Source: Saccoglossus kowalevskii (taxonomy: Eukaryota; Hemichordata; Enteropneusta; Harrimaniidae). Taken from it: a stretch of DNA of 22,872 bases. The notes under the pieces are model-generated. The model searched no databases, was not told the DNA's origin, and saw only the letters and a program-made list of their open reading frames with translations. Positions 10,223 through 21,372 of this stretch are shown in pieces. The stretch lies in the NCBI RefSeq assembly GCF_000003605.2, contig NW_003148877.1, positions 1 to 22,872 of the forward strand. The letters run 5' to 3'. Made by a program: the position numbers and the translations under genes. How positions within the stretch are numbered: the stretch's first letter is position 1; each line of letters opens with the position of its first letter.

Positions 10223-11152
10223 TTGCTAACTTTGCAACCACTTTTCACTACTTTGTAATTAGTTTGTTTGTCATTTCACGGATTCATAGTGGTATAATCT
10301 GCTAATATATGAGGCTTTTCCAGCACATTTGCTCATTTTTTCTATATTTTTAACTGTGGGGTCGATATTACAATGACTTAGGTAAAATGTATTAGCAAAC
10401 CCACCTAATTTTCTAACGCTTTTCCTATCGTTTAAGGATGTTTTAGAACATGCTACGGTAAGCTCATAGGGCACTATTCTAATATACGAGACGTTCACTT
10501 GCATTTTATTCACTTTCCGTACTTTATAATTTTACGGTTAGGTATGACAACAACTTAGTTCAAACATACACGCTATTCTACCAACTTTGCACTCACTTTG
10601 TACAGCTTTGTACGCAATTTTAATAGCTGACATCCACTATAGCCGACCGCAAGAGGGAGTTGTGCATTAAAAATACGTGCACATTTTTAAACATTCTTTA
10701 AACTTAAATTATCAAAATAACCAGCACGACTTTCTGCTATAAAGGTGTTACATTTCAATAATAAAAATACAATAAAATACTTTATGTCTTTTCCATGTTT
10801 GTTTCGGAACCCCCAAACATGTATTTAACAACTTTGTTAGCTCAAGTAGTCTCCCATGCAATTACGAGGCACGCCCTATTGATCTTAACTTTTGTGACAG
10901 GTCCATCACATGATCACACGACCACTGGGATCATTTGATTTCAATTCGAATTGGCGGCCATTTAATGTTTGAAAGTGTTTCGAATTGTCATTCGTTTCAT
11001 GTGTGTCTTTCGTAAGTTGACCTATGACCTATCCATGCTTCGAAAGTCAGTACGTTAGTAAACGGTAATTTACGACATATTAATTCACTTTTCCTAGCAT
11101 TTAACTATGGGTGTCGATAATATAACAACATAGGTCACATTTCCATGTAATT
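10223..11152 (+). repeat. Satellite monomer 12 (class II, near-twin of monomer 2)
   Basis: It shares with monomer 2 the set C5A3-CATG, CAATAAAATAC, CGACCACTGGG, CATGTG, GGTAATTTACG and CCTAGCATTT. The start-to-start distance is 9295 bp, ten monomers. A few substitutions are private, such as GGTTAGGTATGAC near 10541. Confidence 0.95.
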
Positions 11153-12070
11153 TTGCTAACTTTACAACTACTTGTAATCAGTTTGTTTATCATTTCACTG
11201 TATCATAGTGGTATAATCTGCTAATGTATAAGACTTTTCCAACACATTTGCCCATTTTACTATATTTTTAACCGTGTTGTCGATATTACAATGACTTAGG
11301 TAAAATGTATTAGCAAAACCCACCTACTTTTCCAATGCTTTTCCTATCGTTTTAGGATGCTTTAGAACATGCTACGGTAAGCTCATAGGGCACTATTCTA
11401 ATATACGAGACGTTCACTTGCATTTTATTCACTTTCCGTACTTTATAATTTTACGGTTAGATATGACAACAACTTAGTTCAAACATACACGCTATTCTAC
11501 CAACTTTGCACTCACTTTGTACAGCTTTGTACGCAATTTTAATAGCTGACATCCACTATAGCCGACCGCGAGAGGGAGTTGTGCATTAAAAATACCTGCA
11601 CATTTTTAAACATTCTTTAAACTTAAATTATCAAAATAACCAGCACGACTTTCTGCTATAAAGGTGTTACATTTCAATAATAAAAATACAATAAAATACT
11701 TTATGTCTTTTCCATGTTTGTTTCGAACCCCCAAAAAATGTATTTAACAACCTTGTTAGCTCAAGTAGTCTCCCATGCAATTACGAGGCACGCCCTATTG
11801 ATCTTAACTCTTGTGACAGGTCCATCACATGATCACACGACCACTGGGATCATTTGATTTCAATTCGAATTGGCGGCCATTTAATGTTTGAAAGTGTTTC
11901 GAATTGTCATTCGTTTCACGTGTGTCTTTCGTAAGTTGACCTATGACCTATCCATGCTTCGAAAGTCAGTACGTTAGTAAACGGTAATTTACGACATATT
12001 AATTCACTTTTCCTAGCATTTAACTATGGGTGTCGATAATATAACAACATAGTCACATTTCCATGTAATT
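11153..12070 (+). repeat. Satellite monomer 13 (class I, 11-bp deletion)
   Basis: The shortest full copy, at 918 bp. About 11 bases are missing near 11172, where ACTACTTTTCACTACTTTG has become ACTACTTG. The deletion lies between two ACTACTT copies, as expected from slippage. The right half matches monomer 12 (GCATTAAAAATAC, CAATAAAATAC, CGACCACTGGG, GGTAATTTACG). Confidence 0.95.
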
Positions 12071-13000
12071 TTGCTAACTTTACAACTACTTTTCACTACT
12101 TTGTAATCAGTTTGTTTATCATTTCGTGGTTTCATAGTGGTATGATCTGCTAATGTATTAGACTTTTCCAACACCTTTGCTCTTTTTTTCTATATTTTTA
12201 ACCGTGTTGTCGATATTACAATGACCTAGGTAAAATGTATTAGCAAAACCACCTACTTTTCTAATGCTTTTCCTATCGTTTTGGGATGTTTTAGAACATG
12301 CTACGGTAAGCTCATAGGGCACTATTCTAATATACGAGACGTTCACTTGTATTTTATTCACTTTCCTTACTTTATAATTTTACGGTTAGATATGACAACA
12401 ACTTAGTTCAAACATACACGCTATTCTACTAACTTTGCATTCACTTTGTACAGCTTTGTACGCATTTTTTATAGCTGACATCCACTATAGCCGACCGCAA
12501 GAGGGAGTTGTGCATTGACAATACGATCAAATTTTTAAACATTCTATAAACTTAAATTATCAAAATAACCAGCACGACTTTCTGCTATAAAGGTGTTACA
12601 TTTCAATAATAACAATACAAAAAAATACTTTATGTCTTTTCCATGTTTGTTTCGGAACCAAAAAAAATGTATTTAACAAGCTTGTTAGCTCAAGTAGTCT
12701 CCCATGCAATTACGAGGCACGCCCTATTGATCTTAACTTTTTTGACATGTCCATCACATGATCACTCGACTACTGGGATCATTTGAATTTTATTCGAATT
12801 GGCGGCCATTTAATATTTGAAAGTGTTTTGAATTGTCAGTCGTATCACGTGTGTCTTTCGTAAGTTGACCTATGACCTATCCATGCGTCGAAAGTCAGTA
12901 CGTTAGTAAACGGCCATTTACGACATATAAATTCACTTTTCCTAATATTTAACTATGGGTGTCGATAATATAACAACATAGGTCACATTTCCATGTAATT
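12071..13000 (+). repeat. Satellite monomer 14 (class I variant)
   Basis: A class I variant with CACCTTTGCTC, like monomers 6 and 16. Private changes include TTTCGTGGTTTC, GTATGATCTGC and GACAATACGATC. HindIII site at 12678. Confidence 0.95.
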
Positions 13001-13930
13001 TTGCTAACTTTACAACCACTTTTCACTACTTTGTAAGCAGTTTGTTTATCATTTCACGGATTCATAGTGGTATAATCTGCTAATATATGAGGCTTTTCCA
13101 ACACATTTGCTCATTTTTTCTATATTTTTAACTGTGGGGTCGATATTACAATGACTTAGGTAAAATGTATTAGCAAACCCACCTACTTTTCCAATGCTTT
13201 TCCTATCGTTTTAGGATGTTTTAGAACATGCTACGGTAAGCTCATAGGGCACTATTCTAATATACGAGACGTTCACTTGCATTTTATTCACTTTCCGTAC
13301 TCTATAATTTTACGGTTAGATATGACAACAACTTAGCTCAAACATACACGCTATTCTACCAACTTTGCACTCACTTTGTACAGCTTTGTACGCAATAGTA
13401 TTAGCTGACATCCACTATAGCCGACCGCAAGAGGGAGTTGTGCATTGTAAATACGTGCAAATTTTTAAACATTCTATAAACTTAAATTATCAAAATAACC
13501 AGCACGACTTTCTGCTATAAAGGTGTTACATTTCAATAATAAAAATACAAAAAAATACTTTATGTCTTTTCCATGTTTGTTTCGGAACCAAAAAAAATGT
13601 ATTTAACAAGCTTGTTAGCTCAAGTAGTCTCCCATGCAATTACGAGGCACGCCCTATTGATCTTAACTTTTGTGCCAGGTCCATCACATGATCACTCGAC
13701 TACTGGGATCATTTGAATTTTATTCGAATTGGCGGCCATTTAATGTTTGAAAGTGTTTCGAATTGTCATTCGTTTCACGTGTGTCTTTCGTATGTTGACC
13801 TATGACCTATCCATGCTTCGAAAGTCAGTATGTTAGTAAACGGCCATTTACGACATATTAATTCACTTTTCCTAACATTTAACTATGGGTGTCGATAATA
13901 TAACAACATAGGTCACATTTCCATGTAATT
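13001..13930 (+). repeat. Satellite monomer 15 (class II)
   Basis: A class II copy close to the array consensus, with a private GCAATAGTATTAGC near 13393. HindIII site at 13608. Confidence 0.95.
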
Positions 13931-14858
13931 TTGCTAACTTTACAACTACTTTTCTCTACTTTGTAATCAGTTTGTTTATCATTTCACGGTTTCATAGTGG
14001 TATAATCTGCTAATGTATAAGACTTTTCCAACACCTTTGCTCATTTTTTCTATATTTTTAACCGTGTTGTCGATATTACAATGACTTAGGTAAAATGTAT
14101 TAGCAAAACCACCTACTTTTCTAATGCTTTTCCTATCTCTTGAGGATGTTTTAGAACATGTTACGGTAAGCTCATAGGGCACTATTCTAATATACAAGAC
14201 TTTCACTTGCATTTTATTCGCTTTTCGTACTTTATAATTTCGCGGTTAGATATGACAACAACTTAGTTCAAACATACACGCTATTCTACCAAATTTGCAC
14301 TCACTTTGTACAGCTTTGTACGCAATTTTAATAGCTGACATTAACTATAGCCGACCGCAAGAGGGAGTTGTGCATTGAAAATACGTGCAAGTTTTAAACA
14401 TTCTATAAACTTAAATTATCAAAATAACCAGCACGACTTTCTGCTTAAAGGTGTTACATTTCAATAATAAAAATACAAAAAAATACTTTATGTCTTTTCC
14501 ATGTTTGTTTCGGAACCAAAAAAAATGTATTTAACAAGCTTGTTAGTTCAAGTGGTCTCCCATGCAATTACGAGGCACGCCCTATTGATCTTAACTTTTG
14601 TGACAGGTCCATCACATGATCACACGACTACTGGGATCATTTGATTTCTATTCGAATTGGCGGCCATTTAATATTTGAAAGTGTTTCGAATTGTCATTCG
14701 TTTCACGTGTGTCTTTCGTAAATTGACCTATGACCTATCCATGTTTCAAAAGTCAGTACGTTAGTAAACGGCCATTTACGACATATTAATTCACTTTTCC
14801 TAACATTTAACTATGGGTGTCGATAATATAACAACATAGGTCACATTTCCATGTAATT
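13931..14858 (+). repeat. Satellite monomer 16 (class I variant, divergent core)
   Basis: The left part is like monomers 6 and 14. The centre (CTATCTCTTGAGG, CATGTTACGG, TACAAGACTTTCAC, AATTTCGCGG) and right part (CACACGACTACTGGG, GATTTCTATTCG) match monomer 5. The TATA-like box has lost a base (CTGCTTAAAGG). HindIII site at 14536. Confidence 0.95.
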
Positions 14859-15787
14859 TTGCTAACTTTGCAACCTCTTTTCACTACTTTGTAATCAGTT
14901 TGTTTGTCATTTCACGGATTCATAATGGTATAATCTGCTAATATATGAGGCTTTTCCAGCACATTTGCTCATTTTTTCTATATTTTTAACTGTGGGGTCG
15001 ATATTACAATGACTTACGTAAAATGTATTAGCAAACCCACCTACTTTTCTAACGCTTTTCCTATCGTTTTAGGATGTTTTAGAACATGCTACGGTAAGCT
15101 CATAGGGCACTATTCTAATATACGAGACGTTCACTTGCATTTTGTTCACTTTCCGTACTTTATAATTTTACGGTTAGATATGACAACAACTTAGTTCAAA
15201 CATACACGCTATTCTACCAACTTTGCACTCACTTTGTACAGCTTTGTAGGCATTTTTTATAGCTGACATCCACTATAGCCGACCGCAAGAGGGAGTTGTG
15301 CATTGAAAATACGTGCAAATTTTTAAGCATTCTATAAACTTAAATTATCAAAATAACCAGCACGACTTTCTGCTATAAATGTGTTACATTTCAATAATAA
15401 AAATACAAGAAATACTTTATGTCTTTTCCATGTTTGTTTCGGAACCAAAAAAAATGTATTTAACAAGCTTGTTAGCTCGTGTGGTCTCCCATGCAATTAC
15501 GAGGCACGCCCTATTGATCTTAACTTTTGTGACAGGTCCATCACATGATCACTCGACTACTGGTATCATTTGAATTTTATTCGAATTGGCGGCCATTTAA
15601 TGTTTGAAAGTGTTTCGAATTGTCATTCGTTTCACGTGTGTCTTTCGTAAGTTGACCTACGACATATACATGCTTCGAAAGTCAGTACGTTAGTAGACGG
15701 CCATTTACGACATATTAATTCACTTTTCCTAACATTTAACTATGGGTCTCAATAATATAACAACATAGGTCACATTTCCATGTAATT
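14859..15787 (+). repeat. Satellite monomer 17 (class II)
   Basis: A class II copy whose tail (GACATATACATGC, TAGTAGACGG, GGGTCTCAATAAT) matches monomer 9. The second TGACCT half is mutated. HindIII site at 15465. Confidence 0.95.
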
Positions 15788-16716
15788 TTGCTAAATTTAC
15801 AACTACTTTTCACTACTTTGTAATCAGTTTGTTTATCATTTCACGGTTTCATAGTGGTATAATCTGCTAATGTATAAGACTTTTTCAACACATTTGCCCA
15901 TTTTACTATATTTTTAACTGTGTTATCGATATTACAATGACTTAGGTAAAATGTATTAGCAAACCCACCTACTTTTCTAATGCTTTTCCTATCGTTTTAG
16001 GATATTTTAGAACATGCTACGGTTAGCTCATAGGGCACTATTCTAATATACGAGACGTTCACTTGCATTTTATTCACTTTCCGTACTTTATAATTTTACG
16101 GTTAGATATGACAACAACTTAGTTCAAACATACACGCTATTCTACCAACTTTGCACTCACTTTGTACAGCTTTGTACGCAAATTAAATAGCTGACATCCA
16201 CTATAGCCGACCGCAAGAGGGAGTTGTGCATTGAAAATACGTGCAAATTTTTAAACATTCTATAAACTTAATTTATCAAAATAACCAGCACGACTTTCTG
16301 CTAAAAAGGTGTTACATTTCAATAATAAAAATACAAAAAAATACTTTATGTCTTTTCCATGTTTGTTTCGGAACCAAAAAAAATGTAGTTAACAAGCTTG
16401 TTAGCTCAAGTAGTCTCCCATGCAATTACGAGGCACGCCCTATTGATCTTAACTTTTGTGACAGGTCCATCACATGGTCACTCGACTACTGGGATCATTT
16501 GTATTTTATTCGAATTGGCGGCCATTTAATGTTTGAAAGTGTTTCGAATTGTCATTCGTATCACGTGTGTCTTTCGTAAGTTCACCTATGACCTATCCAT
16601 GCTTCGAAAGTCAGTACGTTAGTAAACGGCCATTTACGACATATTAATTCACTTTTCCTAACATTTAACTATGGGTGTCGATAATATAACAACATAGGTC
16701 ACATTTCCATGTAATT
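15788..16716 (+). repeat. Satellite monomer 18 (class I)
   Basis: The last class I copy before the homogenised right block. Private changes include GCAAATTAAATAGC and CTGCTAAAAAGG, which breaks the TATA-like box. HindIII site at 16394. Confidence 0.95.
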
Positions 16717-17643
16717 TTGCTAACTTTGCAACCACTTTTCACTACTTTGTAATCAGTTTGTTAATCATTTCACGGATTCATAGTGGTATATTCTGCTAAT
16801 ATATGAGGCTTTTCCAACACATTTGCTCATTTTTTCTATATTTTAACTGTAGGGTCGATATTACAATGACTTAGGTAAAATGTATTAGCAAACCCACCTA
16901 CTTTTCCAATGCTTTTCCTATCGTTTTAGGATGCTTTAGAACATGCTACGGTAAGCTCATAGGGCACTATTCTAATATACGAGACGTTCACTTGCATTTT
17001 ATTCACTTTCCGTACTTTATAATTTTACGGTTAGATATGACAACAACTTAGTTCAAACATACACGCTATTCTACCAACTTTGCAGTCACTTTGTACAGCT
17101 TTGTACGCAATTTTAATAGCTGACATCCACTATAGCCGACCGCAAGAGGGAGTTGTGCTTTGAAACTACGTGCACATTTATAAACATTCTATAAACTTAA
17201 ATTATCAAAATAACCAGCACGACTTTCTGCTATAAAGGTGTTACATTTCAATAATAAAAATACAAAAAAATACTTTATGTATTCCATGTTTGTTTCGGAA
17301 CCAAAAAAAATGTATTTAGCAAGCTTGTTAGCTCAAGTAGTCTCCCATGCAATTACGAGGCACGCCCTATTGATCTTAACTTTTGTGTCAGGTCCATCAC
17401 ATGATCACTCGACTACTGGGATCATTTGAATTTTATTCGAATTGGCGGCCATTTAATGTTTGAAAGTGTTTCGAATTGTCATTCGTATCACGTGTGTCTT
17501 TCGTAAGTTGACCTATGACCTATCCATGCTTCGAAAGTCAGTACGTTAGTAAACGGCTATTTACGACATATTAATTCACGTTTCCTAACATTTAACTATG
17601 GGCGTCGATAATATAACAACATAGGTCACATTTCCATGTAATT
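16717..17643 (+). repeat. Satellite monomer 19 (class II)
   Basis: The first copy of the uniform right block. It has GCAGTCACTTT, TTGTGTCAGG, GTATTCCATG and GGGCGTCGATAAT, variants that recur in monomers 23-24. It holds the last HindIII site of the window (17321). Confidence 0.95.
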
Positions 17644-18580
17644 TTGCTAACTTTGCAACCACTTTTCACTACTTTGTAATCAGTTTGTTAATCATTTCAC
17701 GGATTCATAGTGGTATAATCTGCTAATATATGAGGCTTTTCCAGCACATTTGCTCATTTTTTCTATATTTTTAACTGTGGGGTCGATATTACAATGACTT
17801 AGGTAAAATGTATTAGCAAACCCACCTACTTTTCCAATGCTTTTCCTATCGTTTTAGGATGTTTTAGAACATGCTACGGTAAGCTCATAGGGCACTATTC
17901 TAATATACGAGACGTTCACTTGCATTTTATTCACTTTCCGTACTTTATAATTTTACGGTTAGATATGACAACAACTTAGTTCAAACATACACGCTATTCT
18001 ACCAACTTTGCACTCACTTTGTACAGCTTTGTACGCAATTTTAATAGCTGACCTCCACTATAGCCGACCGCAAAAGGGAGTTGTGCATTGAAAATACGTG
18101 CAAATTTTTAAACATTCTATAAACTTAAATTATCAAAATAACCAGCACGACTTTCTGCTATAAAGGTGTTACATTTCAATAATAAAAATACAAAAAAATA
18201 CTTTATGTCTTTTCCATGTTTGTTTCGGAACCCCCAAAAAATGTATTTAACAACCTTGTTAGCTCAAGTAGTCTCCCATGCAATTACGAGGCACGCCCTA
18301 TTGATCTTAACTTTTGTGTCAGGTCCATCACCTGATCACTCGACTACTGGGATCATTTGAATTTTATTCGAATTGGCGGCCATTTAATGTTTGAAAGTGT
18401 TTAGAATTGTCATTCGTATCCCGTGTGCCTTTCGTATGTTGACCTATGACCTATCCATGCTTCGAAAGTCAGTACGTTAGTAAACGGCCATTTACGATAT
18501 ATTAATTCACTTTTCCTAAGTTAAACATTTAACTATGGGTGTCGATAATATAACAACATAGGTCACATTTCCATGTAATT
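17644..18580 (+). repeat. Satellite monomer 20 (class II, 6-bp insertion)
   Basis: It has a 6-base insertion near 18519-18524, where CCTAACATTT has become CCTAAGTTAAACATTT. It introduces GACCTCCAC and GCAAAAGGG, which continue in monomers 21 and 22. The E-box is broken (CCCGTG). Confidence 0.95.
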
Positions 18581-19505
18581 TTGATAACTTTGCAACCACT
18601 TTTCACTACTTTGTAATCAGTTTGTTTATCATTTCACGGATTCATAGTGGTATAATCTGCTAATATATGAGGCTTTTCCAACTCATTTTTTCTATATTTT
18701 TAACTGTGGGGTCGATATTACAATGACTTAGGTAAAATGTATTAGCAAACCCACCTAATTTTCTAACGCTTTTCCTATCGTTTTAAGATGTTTTAGAACA
18801 TGCTACGGTAAGCTCATAGGGCACTATTCTAATATACGAGACGTTCACTTGCATTTTATTCACTGTCCGTACTTTATAATTTTACGGTTAGATATGACAA
18901 CAACTTAGTTCAAACATACACGCTATTCTACCAACTTTGCACTCACCGTTTCTACCGCTTTGTACGCAATTTTAATAGCTGACCTCCACTATAGCCGACC
19001 GCAAAAAGGAGTTGTGCATTGAAAATACGTGAAAATTTTTAAACATTCTATAAACTTAAATTATCAAAATAACCAGCACGACTTTCTGCTATAAAGGTGT
19101 TACATTTCAATAATAAAAATACAAAAAAATACTTTATGTCTTTTCCATGTTTGTTTCGGAACCCCAAAAAAATGTATTTAACAACCTTGTTAGCTCAAGT
19201 AGTCTCCCATGCAATTACGAGGCACGCCCTATTGATCTTAACTTTTGTGTCAGGTCCATCACATGATCACTCGACTACTGGGATCATTTGAATTTTATTC
19301 GAATTGGCGGCCATTTAATGTTTGAAAGTGTTTCGAATTGTCATTCATATCACGTGTGTCTTTCGTATGTTGACCTATGACCTATCCATGCTTCGAAAGT
19401 CAGTACGTTAGTAAACGGCCATTTACGATATATTAATTCACTTTTCCTAACATTTAACTATGGGTGTCGATAATATAACAACATAGGTCACATTTCCATG
19501 TAATT
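18581..19505 (+). repeat. Satellite monomer 21 (class II, 8-bp deletion)
   Basis: It begins TTGATAACTTTG, as does monomer 22. About 8 bases are lost near 18681 (CCAACTCATTTTTTC). It shares CACTGTCCGTAC, CTCACCGTTT and CGTGAAAATT with monomer 22, and GACCTCCAC with 20 and 22. Confidence 0.95.
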
Positions 19506-20445
19506 TTGATAACTTTGCAACCACTTTTCACTACTTTGTAATCAGTTTGTTTATCATTTCACGGATTCATAGTGGTATAATCTGCTAATATATGAGGCTT
19601 TTCCAACACATTTGCTCATTTTTTCTATATTTTTAACTGTGGGGTCGATATTACAATGACTTAGGTAAAATGTATTAGCAAACCCACCTAATTTTCTAAC
19701 GCTTTTCCTATCGTTTAAGATGTTTTAGAACATGTTACGGTAAGCTCATAGGGCACTATTGTAATATACGAGACGTTCACTTGCATTTTATTCACTGTCC
19801 GTACTTTATAAATTTTACGGTTAGATATGACAACAACTTAGTTCAAACATACACGCTATTCTACCTACTTTGCACTCACCGTTTGTACAGCTTTGTACGC
19901 AATTTTAATAGCTGACCTCCACTATAGCCGACCGCAAAAGGGAGTTGTGCATTGAAAATACGTGAAAATTTTTAAACATTCTAAAAACTTAAATTATCAA
20001 AATAACCAGCACGACTTTCTGCTATAAAGGTGTTACATTTCAATAATAAAAATACAAAAAAATACTTTATGTCTTTTCCATGTTTGTTTCGGAACCCCAA
20101 AAAAATGTATTTAACAACCTTGTTAGCTCAAGTAGTCTCCCATGCAATTACGAGGCACGCCCTATTGATCTTAACTTTTGTGTCAGGTCCATCACATGAT
20201 CACTCGACTACTGGGATCATTTGAATTTTATTCGAATTGGCGGCCATTTAATGTTTGAAAAGTGTTTCGATTGTCATTCATATCACGTGTGTCTTTCGTA
20301 TGTTGAACTATGACCTATCCATGCTTCGAAAGTCAGTACGTTTAGTAAAACGGCCAATTACGATATATCAATTTCACTTTTCCTAACATTTAACTATGGG
20401 TGTCGATAATATTAACAACATAGGTCACAATTTTCCATGTAATTT
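19506..20445 (+). repeat. Satellite monomer 22 (class II, indel-rich right end)
   Basis: The longest copy, at 940 bp. The left three quarters are very close to monomer 21. From about 20258 it gains several extra single bases (GAAAAGTG, CGTTTAGTAAAACGG, ATATTAACAAC, CACAATTTTCC, AATTTTTGC), which account for the length. Confidence 0.95.
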
Positions 20446-20845
20446 TTGCTAACTTTGCAACCACTTTTCACTACTTTGTATTTAAATTTGTTTGTCATTT
20501 CACGGATTCATAGTGGTATAATCTGCTAATATATGAGGCTTTCCAGCACATTTGCTCATTTTTTTCTATATTTTAACTGTGGGGTCGATAATACATGACT
20601 TAGGTAAAATGTATTAGCAAACCCACTACTTTCCAATGCTTTTCCTATCGTTTAGGATGCTTTAGAACATGCTACGGTAAGCTCATAAGGCACTATTCTA
20701 ATATACGAGACGTTCACTTGCATTTTATTCACTTTCCGTACTTTATAATTTTACGGTCAGATATGACAACAACTTAGTTCAAACATACACGCTATTCTAC
20801 CAAACTTTGCACTCACTTTGTACAGCTTTGTACGCAATTTTTAAT
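20258..20845. other. Cluster of single-base indels, possible unpolished sequence
   Basis: Compared with neighbouring copies, this stretch has some fifteen or more 1-2-base gains and losses, many in homopolymers, across the end of monomer 22 and start of monomer 23. Other monomers have zero to a few. It also contains TGTATTTAAATTTG where others have TGTAATCAGTTTG. The pattern fits raw long-read error or an assembly join better than ordinary satellite divergence. Confidence 0.5.
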
Positions 20846-21372
20846 AGCTGACATCCACTATAGCCGACCGCAAGAGGGAGTTGTGCATTGAAACTACGTG
20901 CACATTTTTAAACATTCTATAAACTTAAATTATCAAAATAACCAGCACGACTTTCTGCTATAAAGGTGTTACATTTCAATAATAAAAATACAAAAAAATA
21001 CTTTATGTATTCCATGTTTGTTTCGGAACCAAAAAAAAATGTATTTAACAACCTTGTTAGCTCAAGTAGTCTCCCATGCAATTACGAGGCACGCCCTATT
21101 GATCTTAACTTTTATGTCAGGTCTATCACATGATCACTCGACTACTGGGATCATTTGAATTTTATTCGAATTGGCGGCCATTTAATGTTTGAAAGTGTTT
21201 CGAATTGTCATTCGTATCACGTGTGTCTTTCGTAAGTTGACCTATGACCTATCCATGCTTCGAAAGTCAGTATGTTAGTAAACGGCCATTTACGACATAT
21301 TAATTCACTTTTCCTAACATTTAACTATGGGCGTCGATAATATAACAACATAGGTCACATTTCCATGTAATT
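20446..21372 (+). repeat. Satellite monomer 23 (class II, indel-rich left end)
   Basis: The left 400 bp carry many single-base losses and gains (GGCTTTCCAGC, CTATATTTTAACTG, AATACATGAC, CCCACTACTTTCC, CGTTTAGGATG, CCAAACTTTG). The right part is clean and matches monomer 24 (TTTATGTCAGGTCTATC, AGTATGTTAG, GGGCGTCG). Confidence 0.95.

Noticed and set aside
10271-14212. Minus-strand open frames of 67-80 residues in monomers 12, 14 and 16
   Set aside because: They occupy the same satellite segment (subrepeats B and C), are interrupted in most copies, and have no recognisable domain or codon-type conservation.
6136-16579. Plus-strand frames of 73-112 residues in monomers 7, 11 and 18
   Set aside because: They are the same repeat region read in another frame, extended only where the A-run length happens to avoid a stop codon.
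17238-20224. Repeated 63-65-residue plus-strand open frames, one per monomer in monomers 5 and 17-22
   Set aside because: They begin at GTG, not ATG, sit in the same place of each repeat, are lost or shifted in other monomers by 1-base changes in the C/A tract, and show no recognisable domain. They are by-products of the repeat.
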